Shown here one piece after another: positions 1 through 12,011 of a stretch of 64,000 nucleotides of DNA (position 1 is its first letter; every line of letters starts with the position of its first letter). A program made the position numbers and the translations under genes. Under the pieces are notes generated by a model. It was given only the letters and a program-made list of their open reading frames with translations, had not been told where the DNA came from and did not search any database. The DNA is from Myotis daubentonii (taxonomy: Eukaryota; Chordata; Mammalia; Chiroptera; Vespertilionidae): NCBI RefSeq assembly GCF_963259705.1, contig NC_081849.1, positions 56,082,093-56,146,092 on the forward strand, written 5' to 3'.

Positions 1-175
1 TCAGTCTATATGGGAGGGGAGGCCAAAAATCCACAAGTAAATGTAGGAGAAAGTGAAATCGTTTAGGGAAAAAAATTGTGAACTTACTTTTACTTTACTT
101 CACAAAAAATTATGTAAACTAAAAAGTATGAAGGAATTTATGTGAGCAATTTCATTTAAAGATGATTTTTACTAT

Positions 176-358
176 TGATTTTTTTAGAAAGAAGGAGAAA
201 CATCAACGTGAGAGTGAAACATCAATTGACTGCCCCCTGCACACACTCTACCAGGAATTGAGCTGGAAATCTAGGCATGAGCTTAACTGGGAACAGAACT
301 GGCAACCTTTTGGCGCCAGAGATGATGCCCAACCAAATAAACCGCACGGGCTAGGGCA
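176..358 (-). mobile_element. VES-type tRNA-derived SINE, reverse orientation
   Basis: Reverse complement of the vesper-bat SINE. The head lies at the high coordinate (reverse of GCCCTAGCCCG...TTGG) and the GA-rich complement of the CT-rich 3' body at 180-230. It is quite diverged, suggesting an older copy. The 67-codon ORF across it is not a gene. Confidence 0.75.
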
Positions 359-1386
359 ATATTAGTTCATTTAATCCTTATAGCAAACATGAGAGACATT
401 ATTATGATCCAAATTCGACAGTTTGGAAAAAGGAGGCATAAAGAGGTTTCTTAAAATGTGTCCAGGTCACAGACAGTAAGTTTTGAATGCATTTAGATTA
501 GGAAAATCAAAATCCAAAATAAGCATGCAGCTGCAAAATTATTTTAGGTGCTTCATCATTTCTATGTATGTGATCATTTTAAGTATTTTTTTCTTTTCTT
601 TTCTCTATCTTACATTGTGTTTAATAAGTCACAACTATTTGGGGAATAAGTATCTATTAAATTAATAACCATTACATTTCTCTAAAGTCTTCCTGAAATT
701 TTTTTTTCAAAATTCTATAACTATAAAAAGAATAAGTGATTATTAGAAAATTATAAATTTGCAATTGTAGAAGGATAAAAACGTATGGTACTACACAGTG
801 CTAAGAAAGTGGCTGAGAAGAATGAATTCTGATTTAATTGATGTAGGAAAGGGCCAAGCATTGGTTCTTAAAAACAGATGCAAGCTCCAGGTGACGAAGG
901 ACCAGGTTAAGGTCTTCCAAATTAGCGGGAAGTAGAGAAGAGATCTAGAGCATCAGTGTACCTTAATGTGCTTCTGAGGTTGCAATTCTTTAACTTTGAA
1001 GATTCTGACGAAAATCACAATAATAGCGCCAGGCCATACCAACTCTGCCTATGAGTCTGAAAAATGTTTAAGAAAAAAGGCCAATACAACTAAGTCTGGT
1101 GTAAGCTTAAAAAGGTGGCTGGAAAATACAAAGAACAGAGAGAAGGGGGTGGATAGCACTGAAGAGAGGTAAGTGGAAGGTCAGGTTTGACGTGATTCAT
1201 CAAGTGTTTTTGAATGATTTGTGGGTCAACTTCTGTCTGTAATTGTGGACAAAGACCGTTGACTCATAGACTCAAATTGAGAACTTAAAAGCATGCCTCA
1301 GAGGAATTCTATCTAAGTCTTTTTTTAAAAAAAGACTTTCAGTTGACCTAAAAATAATTAAACTGCAGCACAAAGACCATATTTGG

Positions 1387-1416
1387 GGAAGCATGATGGT
1401 GCCTTTATTCAGTCTC
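1387..1416 (-). repeat. 30-bp segment resembling the start of the 3018-3158 exon
   Basis: Matches 3125-3154 at 24 of 30 positions; four of the six differences are transitions. No splice acceptor or open continuation supports a functional exon. It may be chance or a decayed duplicate. Confidence 0.3.
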
Positions 1417-2119
1417 GAAAGTGGGGTTAAATGTCTTTGTATTTTTAAAACCATCATTAACATGGTCCTGATAACACCTGCGCAAACTTTTTCTCTGGCT
1501 GTAACTTCAATAGAAACCCACTGAACATTAATATTTATTTTGGAAGAAGAGAGATTTCTATAAGTTCTTAAGAATACAAATAAATCTTGAAATGCAAATG
1601 TTAAACATTTAGGAATAAGAAATATTTATTTAAAGAATAATGTTAATATAGCTTATTCATAAGCAGATGTGACTCAAATAATCATATTATAGTAAATTAA
1701 CTACTAGTAAGAGAAATAATATCAATAACTTACTATTAAATTTAATTAAACATACTGTACTTCTTAATCATAATTCTGAGACATCACAATGTTCTATATT
1801 TTATTGGCTTTGGAAATGTCAAAATTAGGATTCATTATCTTCGCTCTCATTTCAGTAGCAAAAGTTTTTAATTCCTTTTCATAATATCCAATATAATCAA
1901 GTGAATTAGATTATTGAACAAACCACCAGCTCTATATTTAGCAAGGGCTTTGGGGACATAATAGATTTACTAAACAAATGATTGCCTAGGCTTAGAGTTA
2001 ATGTTTAAAAAATGTGTTCTTGCATTGCAATGAGTAGAATTTGCCACCAGAGAGAGCTCAAACACTATCTTTTATTAGAGAGCAATTATTCCTTTCAATT
2101 AGAGAGAAATCCTCTATCT

Positions 2120-2424
2120 CAGTGGTTCTCAACCTTCCTAATGCCACGACCCTTTAATACAGTTGCTCATGTTGTGGTGACCCCAACCATAAAATTTGTT
2201 GCTACTTCATAACTGTATTTTTGCTACTGTTATGAATCATAATGTAAATATCTGATATGCAGGATGTATTTTCATTGTTACAAATTGAACATAATTAAAG
2301 CATAGTGATTAATCACAAAAACAATATGTAATTATATATGTGTTTTCCGATGGTCTTAGGCGAACCCTGTGAAAGGGTCGTTCGACCTCCAAAGGGGTCG
2401 CGACCCACAGGTTGAGAACCGCTG
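2120..2424 (-). mobile_element. SPIN non-autonomous hAT transposon, 305 bp
   Basis: Flanked by a perfect 8-bp duplication CTCTATCT (2112-2119 and 2425-2432). Terminal inverted repeats are CAGTGGTTCTCAACC at the left and, reverse complemented, CAGCGGTTCTCAACC at the right. From the right end the sequence runs GTGGGTCGCGACCCC, then AACGACCCTTTCACAGGG and ACCATCGGAAAACACATATA, which I recognise as SPIN ('Space Invader'). That hAT family is known for horizontal transfer among tetrapods, including vesper bats. No transposase is present. Confidence 0.92.
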
Positions 2425-3017
2425 CTCTATCTGCATTACCAGCTACTTTGTAGATGAAATAAACAGTAGCTATTGTTTAATTATCAATAATATACAGAGT
2501 CAGCGTCCATGAATGAAGCTCTCATGTTTGGCATTTGAGAAATAATTTGTTCCTAGCAAAGAAAGCGTTAGGGCTAAAGCTTTTAAGAAAGATTTCTCAG
2601 GGAGAAAGCTCTAGCTGCATGTCTGCTGTGAATGACGCCTCATACTGACCAATAGGAAGATCTCTTCATATACTAGGAATAAATGCGTTTTTTTTCTTTT
2701 TCAAAACAACCTCAATAGACACTTTCCAATATCATCTTGGTATCAAAATGAGCAACATTCATAATAAAAATGTCATTTGATAGACAAACAAGATCAAGAA
2801 ATACTCAGTAATAAATGTAACTTGATAAATAACCTGAAATTGATCAATTATCACTATACTTTGATTTTCAATTAAAGGGATTTTTATTATTCATCAACAT
2901 CACTGTACTTAACCAAACTTTATGTAACCACAGTCTCTGCAATTTGTAGTTGATCAGTATTCAGCCCCGTTCCCTCTACCCCAACGGCGACAGGTAAACT
3001 AATGAAGAAGCACATAC

Positions 3018-3158
3018 ACTCGAGCTTATCCTCAGGTCTTCCTCTTTCCAGGAGCGACAGGTAACAGACAATGTCCTTCAGATGGATTACTTCTGGGGAA
3101 CACGTGTTTGCGGGTGAAGTGCGAGGAGGGGTGATGGCACCTTTATTCATTCTCAGGC
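3018..3158 (-). CDS. DGKB: DGKB internal exon, end of the RVH region leading to EF-hand 1 (about residues 108-155)
   Basis: A 141-base exon on the minus strand. After an A/T-rich tract ending TTTTTCAG it begins with GC, completing the split Gly codon, then encodes 46 residues starting [20 protein letters not shown] and containing [19 protein letters not shown], ending EDKLE. It ends with one T of the next codon, followed by the donor GTATGTG. In the known protein the next residues are Phe-Met-Phe and the first EF-hand, so the T fits a Phe codon. Reading on into the intron gives Cys-Met and unrelated residues, which is why the exon is stopped here. The EF-hand exon was looked for below position 3018 and not found, so it lies outside the window. 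Confidence 0.96.
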
Positions 3159-4284
3159 CTGAAAAAAATATATATGTGTCTTTAGATTCTTAAAAATATT
3201 CACAGCGCTCTGAAACAAAAAAGCAACCAAGAAGAGATGGCGTTAGAGCATGGACCATGTAGAGAGCTATACATTTCCACGCATAGGGTAACCATTCTCT
3301 CTGGAACTCCAGACATATTCTGTGACTGCTGTAAACAATGGAGTTGCTTGGGATTTGGGGACGTAGGGACCATACTAGCTGCCTAATGGAGGGTTTTAAA
3401 GACAGGACCCTATTTTCTAGGGGGAGATGGTGGACAGATTTGAATGTACCAGGAAAAATGTTCCTATTCCAGATCTCTGCTTTAGACAGTGACAGCTATA
3501 AATCAGCTGGGAAGATACATAAAATTGGTTATTTGTTTAAAAAAAAAGAAAAAAAATGTCATTCTGTCACAATATGTTTTATTATCATCAGGAATCATTC
3601 ATTCATAGAAGTATTTATGGCAAATATTTGCCAGCACCACGAAGAAGGCATCCTTTTTGCCACTGAGGAATCTGCCCATAAGAGAGAAAAGGAATATAAA
3701 AATGTGGATAAACCTGACAAATACCCCGTTAGAGAGGCAATATCATGACTGTAGTTTGATTTTTAAAGGCCCATACTTAATTTCTGAAACCCATTCACCA
3801 TGCCTATTTCAAGACCAGTGTGGAGAACTGTAATGCCTGTTCACAATAGATGATGATTGCAGATCACCTGGTTGGTGATCATCAAACTGAAACTCATTCA
3901 CAATAAATGGTTAGTTCCATCCTACACAGAAGCCTCTGAAACCAGATCACGTGTACGGGAGGAAACCCCAATCATCCTTTGAGGTACATTTGGCAACATA
4001 ATAGGTGTTTGGGTGAAATGACTAATGGGCTAAAGAGCTACTGTGTTCCTAGTCAACCAGCAGTTATTGGAACAGAGGGAATAATCCCAACCAAAGATAG
4101 TTCTACAAGCCAGCCCTCCCTTAGTGCAGGTCCACCTGATCACATCTCTCTCTGCTCTATTTCCTTTGATGTGTGACTTTGACTCAATACCTAGCATCTC
4201 CTCCAGCCATCTCAAGATGGCCAGAATATAATTTAATGCATAATTAAAACTTATAAATTAGTTATATCATCTGCAATGCTATTA

Positions 4285-4470
4285 CTAATAAAAGGTACCA
4301 TTTACTGAGTGATTAATATATGGCAGGAACCATGCTGAGGGCTTTACCATGTATCATCTCACTTAATTCTCACATTAACCCTGTGAGGTTGATTGTATTA
4401 CTCCCATTTTTACAGATTAGAAACAAGCTTAAAGTGACTATTTTCCCAGAGTTACATAGCTAGCAAATCC
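4285..4470 (+). repeat. MIR SINE fragment
   Basis: Shows the MIR body in order: CATTTACTGAGTG, then GGCAGGAACCATGCTGAGGG, CTCACTTAATTCTCACA, CCCTGTGAGGTTG, CCATTTTTACAGAT and a decayed core. Old mammal-wide SINE; ends approximate. Confidence 0.8.
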
Positions 4471-4572
4471 ATCCTCTCTTTTTCTACATGAATGGTTTAC
4501 CGACTAATGTTGGTTCAATACCAATAGTAAGAAGAAGAAGAAAAAAATTACATCTTAATCCAGGCTGACCTT

Positions 4573-4573
<1 letters not shown>

Positions 4574-4617
<44 letters not shown>
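4574..4617 (+). repeat. (CA)n microsatellite
   Basis: About 21 uninterrupted CA dinucleotides after a TATA start. Likely length-polymorphic. Confidence 0.97.
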
Positions 4618-4619
<2 letters not shown>

Positions 4620-7600
4620 CATTAATTAGTAGGTTTCACAACTGGCCTAATATTTTCCTTTCTGTATTATCCTATTCTCTTTTCTCCTACTCCATTTCAT
4701 ACTTAAAATTTTATCAGAAGACCCTCTAAGTTGAAGTCATTATCCACTAATGTGCCCCCAACCCACAGTTTGAAAAATACTGCTTTATCTTTCCTTCATT
4801 TTCTTTACCAAAGCCTTACTTATGTCAGAAACATATCTATGCCCCACATTAATTCTGCTTGTTTATAGTTACTGAAATATATATGTACACTTAATAAATT
4901 GATTTTCCTCCCTAACAGAAGTATCGCTGTATACCTAATGCAAATGAACTCAGATATTTTATAAGCCAAAAAAGGCAAAGAATTGAAGACAATATTAAGC
5001 TTTAAAAATATTACCTTACTTACTATTTCTAATTGACTAACTAAAACTTCTCCAGCTGCAGGAATAAGCAATTTCAAACTAGTATAAAAGACATTTTGGC
5101 GCTGACAGTTGACAGGACCATAACTTCCAGCCTCGGAGAACAGAGTCCTTGAATTATGGTCGGCTAAATCATGACCTAACTCATCCTGCCTGATGAGCTA
5201 ATCTTCTCTTCTTAGCTTCCCCTTATGGTACTGAAATGATTTAATCAGCCTGATCTAAACCTTTTATACAAAAACTCAGAACAAAACAAGAAAGCATAAA
5301 AAGAATATGTGACATTCATTTGAAAGAATGCCAAACTTATTATACATTTCACTTATGTAGAACACCTTATGATCATTTGTTTGAACTTATAAAACTAAGG
5401 TACATGGTATTCCATTATCAGCTTTCATAATACTGAATATAAACAATTAGAGAATGTGAAACATTCAGAAAGAATAATAAAAGCAACCTGAATAATCCAG
5501 TCGGATATATTCAAAACAATTTAATAATTAAAGGGGAAATTATGGGGCAACTTTTCCTTTACTGATAGCAATTTTATCATAAATGGGTACTTGAAGTTGT
5601 GGGGTTTTCTCTGGTTATGTAAAGGGTTTTCAAGGTTTCACAATGGAAGATATATTGGAGTAAAATAATTTGTGAATAAATACTACTAATAATAATAATT
5701 TGGTACTATAGGAGCATAAGAAATGCACTGGTCAATATTAATAAATGCTAATTAGCTAATAGAAATTCTTTTCTATTTCTACAGCATTTTTATGTAGGTA
5801 TGTAAGCTATATAGACTATATGGAATCATTATTATCAACAGTAAAAGTACATCAACATTAATAAATGTATAAATCCATTTTAAGTGCCAGCTGTGTGCTA
5901 AGAACCTCCCTACCTCATAGTCACATAACCTTGACTCTGTCCACTCTGCATTTCTCAGGTCTTTGTCCTTTTTAGCATTGTGGAAACTGAAGTAGCTTAT
6001 TATACACAACAGGCCTATAAAGCCACCCACAGTAAAAAAAAAAAAAAGAAGAAGAAGTACACACAGAAATACATACACAATTTTTAATATCCTCAAGACA
6101 GTCCTGATAAGACTAATAGTTTCTTCTCAGCACAACTAATGAAGTGTGTCTTTTGGCAAGAACATTCACTAAAGTCATTTGGCAAAAGAATTTTCCCAAA
6201 GGTTCAAGTACCTCATTTTCTTTGGGCAATTTTCTGTTCTTAATTTGATTAACTTTCTTATGGACAAAAAGAAATTGGTTTTACTTTTCCCATAAAAGAA
6301 GTTCTTGGTGTTGTCATGCTCTGGTTTTATGGCTAAACTCCACTATTGATAATGTAGCTTAACAGCACAAATCCAGTGTCCTTTGCCGCCTGGAATGAAC
6401 AATGAGAGGGGATCAAAGAAAAAGTACCTTTACTTTTTATTATTGGTATTATTCTCAACCCTAAATATCTTCTGGATGTCGTACAGTTCTGGGTTGAGTA
6501 GGGAATAATTGAGCCTATTTTTTTTGTATGACTTAAAAAAAATGTCATCTGTTGAGAATGAGAAGAAATATTTGAGTAAAACTAAAAAGGTTAGAAAACT
6601 TTAACCTAATTGATCTAGCAAAAAATATCATGAATAGATCCATTTTACAACTGATGTTTTTAAAAACTGAAGAGGTGTTAAGGCCATGTTAATGCGGGGG
6701 GGAGACGGGGGTAAGAATCAGTAGTGGCAACAATCAGAAAAATTATGAGATTTCCCTCTGGTGATTGTCAAGGTTCAAGTTGTAGGAATTGAAATATGAG
6801 ATTATCATATTGATTCCTAGTTAAGGGTTTAGAAGCCAATTTTAGAAAAACAAAGGGTCCAAACGCTTGAAAAATTCTGTAAAAAGAATAGTTCAAGTGA
6901 TAGATTTTAGGGATGGCATGGAGATATGAAGTTGGTCATTGGTGAGGGATGAGGGACCTGGCATTTACAATGAATAGAAGAGACTATGACAAAGTTGGAA
7001 AGTGAGTGCACCAAGAACGCCTTCAAAAATGAAAAGTCCAACATGGGGACAGTGGAAATAATCATCTTATATTTAAATAGGTGATTAAAAGCAGTCACAT
7101 TGCAACAAGATGTTCCCTAAGAAAATAAATCGTTCACTACACAAAATGCCAGATGAATCATTAGGTGTTAAAGTTCAATAAAACAAAATTGCACACACAA
7201 CCTTTATACCCATTTGCAATTAAGTAAAGATATGCCATTATATAATAACTACTTTTTATTTTTACCCTATCTTCTATACTTGACTACTGTTCATTAACAA
7301 GAACAACATTGTTTTCCTTTTTTAATTTTTTTCTTTTCATTGAGAAGTCCTTATTGTTCAGTTGACATATAGTCAAGAATAGCTATCATATTCCTGATGG
7401 TATTGTGGTAATAAAATATGGAGAATTCTAAGCAGGGATACACAAAGTAGATTATATCACCTCTCATCTCAAAAATAATTTGTGATGTCTTTAACCACAA
7501 ATACATCTTGAGTAGATAACATATCATTGCAAAACAAAGTTCTAGAAATAAAAATATATTTATTTTTCAGTTTTAGATTCAAGGATAACCAGGCCTTGAA

Positions 7601-8684
7601 AATTTTAATATCTTGTGTTCTTTATTCCCCAGAAAAAAAGTATCAAAGTCTGACAATTATATAGGGTTTAAAACAGTCCCACAAAGAACGCTGCACTCTT
7701 ATGTTTCAAAAGGGCGAGGCCTGCTTTGAAAAGGAACCGCCGTTTACTTTACTTTTGCTGCATGAGGGGTACACAGTCTCTCTTTTAATTCCTTTCAAGC
7801 AGGTCCTTACAGAATATGTGAATGCCACAGATGAAGTACCAGCTATTATTCCTTTGTCTCCATTTTGAGACCTGACTTGATTTCTATTCCTTGTAAATTT
7901 GTCATCTTCTATGTAGTACTTATTGCATGATTTTTTTTAAAAAGAGGTTTTGAGATTTGAATGTCTGCAACATGGCCTAAGTAATTTATGTCCTCTATCC
8001 TATCTGACAGTTACTCAGACAGAAAACATTAAACATGTTCCCGCTCCTCCTTTCTCAAAACCAAGGACAGTGTTGCTTCGTGTAAGTTAAATAAGGAAGA
8101 CGTTATTATTGTACTGTGCCTAAGGTAGGTGAAATCCATATAAAGCATGGAATGGAGAAATGGAAGTATTAATTTTGAGATCAAAGTAAGCAATTGTCCC
8201 ATTTTAAAATGTTCAACCTGGAACACTCGTAAGCTCCGGCTCCATACCTTAAGGACAGACCAAATGAACTGATTCATAGAAAACAGCATTGTGAGTCCTC
8301 TCAACTCGTAATAGGAGGGGAATTATTTTAGGGACTAAAAATATTTGATGGGTAGTTGAAGGTTAGGATATTACATTAATGTTTATATATGTTAAAGGGA
8401 TCATAATATATCACTTGGAAGGTATATACTTGTTTTTACAGAGCTTGGACCAAAAATGCTCTAGGAAAAATATATTACTTCGTTAACAGAAGGGGACACA
8501 GCACAACATAAGGCTTAATAGTGTGGACTCTTTGTCAAGTTGCCCAAGTTTTCTTTATGGCTGAATCACCTATTTCCTAATTATAGGTGTGTGTTTTGTT
8601 GTGTTGTTTTTTCGTTTTTTTTGTTTTTTTATCTGAGTGTCAATTATTAAACGTCTCCTCTTTACTCACATGTCCATATGCTAC

Positions 8685-9165
8685 TTTGTGGTGCTTGGGC
8701 TGGAACTCTCTGGGCCAGTGGCTCCCTTGGGATTCCCTGGGCCCCTTTCAGGGAATGTGTAAGGTCAAAACAATTTCAATAGTGATTCTGAGATAGCATT
8801 TGCTGTTTTCACTCTCATTCTCTCATGAGGATACTGTGGTATTTCCAAGAGGCTACATAAGATAGATATGGCAACAGAGATGCAAGTATGGTTACCGGTA
8901 TTTAGCTTCCTGCTGGGAAGCCAAATGTTAAAGGCAATATACCCATGGAAAACAATGCCACTTCTCCGTATTTTTTAAGTCTTTTTATGACAATAAGTAA
9001 TTTTTATTAGCATGTGATGGGCTACTCATAGTTATTTTTAAAGTGTCTCGCCTTTAATGTGGTAACAGCAAAAGATGTCACCCACATAACACAGGTCCTT
9101 TGGAGTCCTCAATAATTTTTAAGGACCCAAAGGAGACATAAAATCAAAGAGCGTGAGAAAAGCAG
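8685..9165 (+). mobile_element. Old hAT-Charlie relic
   Basis: Diverged but ordered matches to a Charlie-type DNA transposon: CCCTTTCAGGGAATGTGTAA followed by GGTCAAAACAATTTCAATAG, CTGTTTTCACTCTCATTCTC, and at the far end CTTTGGAGTCCTCAATAATT with a decayed GAGACATAAAATCAAAG...GAGAA terminus. Subfamily not assigned. No coding capacity. Confidence 0.6.
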
Positions 9166-10216
9166 CAGTAGACCGCATTTCTCCATTGCCAACCAGAAAC
9201 CAGTTGTGTTCACAGAGCGCACTACAGAGATTAAGAAGCAGGAAGGAGAAGGGGCAGCTCCGGCTGGTCTACCTGCACTTCCTGTGAGATGGCTCCAGCA
9301 TTTCACTCGTGCAGCGTGCGGTTCCAGTAGCCATGGGCTCTAGTCTCTGCTTATTCCCACTCCACCAAAGGCACAGTGAGCTCTCTCCACAGACCTGCAC
9401 AGACCATCATGACGCTCCTAAGGGGCCTGACACCCAGGGCTGCAGCTCCTCCTTGAGCTTCTGAGCTATCAAAGCCAGCGAGGACATATCCTCTGCACAG
9501 AAGTGCATCCCAGCTCAGAGGGCCTTTCTTCTAGGATGTGATTACTCCAACCTTGGGGCAGCGTGTGGTTCTACCACTGCCTCACCTCAGTGTTCCTCTT
9601 TGCTTTCTCAAGCCTTCAACACTGGCCTTCAACTCAAGCCAGTTTCCTATTTCATATTCTCTAGAGTTACACAGTGAGATTTTGGGTTTCCCAACTGGAT
9701 GGAGAATGAGATAATTAGCAAATGGTATTATTGTATTAGACATCTTTAAAAAGCTATACATAATGAAAGAATTAATCATCTCTATGGTGACAAAAATTTA
9801 AGTAAGTAAGAGAAAAATCAACTCCTCTGAAATTGCAAATATAACATTGTAAAAATATACTGGTAATTTGCACACTCTTATATTAATATTATTCTTTCTA
9901 TACAACTGGCTTGTGGCTTCATTTATGTATAAAACATTTAAAAGAGAACTTTTCCACATTCGATGAAAGTATCTCTTAAAATTACTACCTAGACATACAC
10001 TGTTACAACATTGAATGATAAGTGATGGATAATGATAAAGTATATTTTCTCTAATGGTCAGTTATTATCGTTTTGGAAACATTTTAAATATTGTGCATAA
10101 TATCAGTATGAGAGTATAAACCCTACAATGAAGGTAATTTTTAAGCAAATCATCTCTTCTGTTATAGAGAACTTTGATAATCATTTTTCTCTTCAATTAT
10201 TATTGTTTTTTTTTTA

Positions 10217-10432
<216 letters not shown>

Positions 10433-10599
10433 TCACTCAGCCAATGTCAAGATTTTATGCTTTGTTCAAGATCATTAATAATAGAAATGACCTTATTTCA
10501 GAACTATGTCGGGCAGTCCTGGCTAACATGGGGATTAAGCGGATATGTCTTACCTGCAGCAGTGTAGCTGGAAAAGGGGGAGCTGTCCAGCAGACATAT

Positions 10600-10735
10600 C
10601 ACAGTTTCTGTATGACCTTAAAAATTGACTTTGAATCTTAGTTTCCTGCTCTGTAAATTGGGATTAATAGTCCCAGTTCCACAGAGCTGTTGTAATGATT
10701 AAATCAAGCCACTAAAGTGAACATGCCAATGCAGA
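10600..10735 (-). repeat. MIR SINE fragment, reverse
   Basis: Carries the reverse MIR pattern AGTTTCCTGCTCTGTAAATT, then GGGATTAATAG and GAGCTGTTGTAATGATTAAA. Old fragment; approximate ends. Confidence 0.75.
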
Positions 10736-11591
10736 TTCATGAGTACTTCAAAGGAATGTCTCATCTCCTAGTTATGTCTTTAATGGCGAATATTGTTTTC
10801 AACAATTAGAAAAAGTGGTTAACGTTATAATTGCACCCTAACACCAAAACCACTAGATACAAAATTCCAAAGAGAAATTCTAAAACTCCTTCGGCAGACT
10901 TTCAAAGTAGCCTATTTCAAGGTCCTTGCCCACCCTTACTCACTGCAGGGCTATCAAAAAGTACACATTTTTTTAGAGACAATCATTACTGCATTGAGAG
11001 GCTCTGGGTCCACTTGGGGAAATAGTGATGGAAGCCACCTTCCATGATCAAATTAATAAGAGAACTTTACAGGAGCTACCCAGAGAGCTGGCTTTCTCCA
11101 AGCAGAGGGCAGTGGGCCAAGGTCTGACTCCTGCCTGGGAAATTGAGGGCAAAGGCAAGTAAATGGTACTATATTAGGCTCAGCCAACAATCCCGTGACT
11201 GCGGGCACAGGGATGAATAACTGTTTCCTCTGAAAGAGAGGTAGCCAACATGGAACAGAAGAGCAGTGAAGCTGTGCTGGGTCCTATCCAGTAGGCCATT
11301 TGGAAAGACAAGGAGACCTACAAAGAACCTGGACTCAAGCCATGTCTATCAGATCAAGAGAGTGCAAGGACTGTATTTTTTCATTACTCAGTTTAATGTG
11401 ACTGAAATGAATCTAAAAATAGGAGCAAAAATAAAATTTGGCAGACTGATGCTCATAATTTTACTCCAAATCCTGGAAGATGAGAATAAAAGTAATTCCT
11501 TAAACTGATATTTTGTATAGAAAAAAGGCTATTTTTCCTATATAATAATATTAAGGTAAGGTCATAGAGAATGACCAATTTTATTATTATA

Positions 11592-12011
11592 CTAGAGGCC
11601 CAGTGCACAAAATTTGCACATGAGGGTGGAGGGAATGTGCTGCTCAGCCCAGCCTGCACCCACTCCAATCTGGGACCCCTTGAGGGATGTCAACTACCCT
11701 CTCACAATCCAGGACTGCTGGCTCCCTACCACTTGCCTGCCTGATTGTCCCTAACCGCTTCTTCCTGCCAGCCTGATCACCCCCTAACTGTTCCCCTGGC
11801 AGTCTGATTGCCCCTAACTGCCCTCCCCTACTGGCCCAGTCGCCCCTAACTGCACTCCCCTACAGGCCCAGTTGCCCCTAACTGCCCTTCTCTGTAGGCC
11901 TGGTTGCCCCCAACTGCCCTCCCCTGCCAGCCATCTTTGACCACATGGGGGCAGCCATCTTGTGTATTGGAGTGATGGTCAATTTGCATATTATGTCTTT
12001 ATTATATAGGG
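11592..12011 (-). mobile_element. Non-autonomous Helitron (HeliBat type), 420 bp, reverse
   Basis: On the minus strand it starts CCCTATATAATAAAG (expected TC, first base mutated) after an A, and ends GCACTGGGCCTCTAG before a T, giving the expected A/T target. A subterminal hairpin around GTGCAAATTTTGTGCAC precedes the 3' end. The interior (about 11745-11935) is a decayed tandem array of roughly 35 bp units containing GCCCCTAACTGCCC. No Rep/helicase is present. Confidence 0.9.

Larger units (their letters stand above)
1..3017 (-). other. DGKB: DGKB intron (downstream part, 3' end outside window)
   Basis: Intronic by position. It holds a reverse VES SINE (176-358) and a SPIN hAT (2120-2424). 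Apart from these I see only AT-rich sequence with no exon-like match to the EF-hand region of DGKB. Confidence 0.85.

Noticed and set aside
1..3017. Search for the DGKB EF-hand exon (LYDTDGNG-type motif) on the minus strand
   Set aside because: No match found by eye in any frame; the exon must lie outside the window.
3338..3748. Longest forward ORF in the window (136 codons)
   Set aside because: Intronic, on the strand opposite to DGKB, no recognisable domain, and lysine-rich stretches come from an A-run. Consistent with chance.
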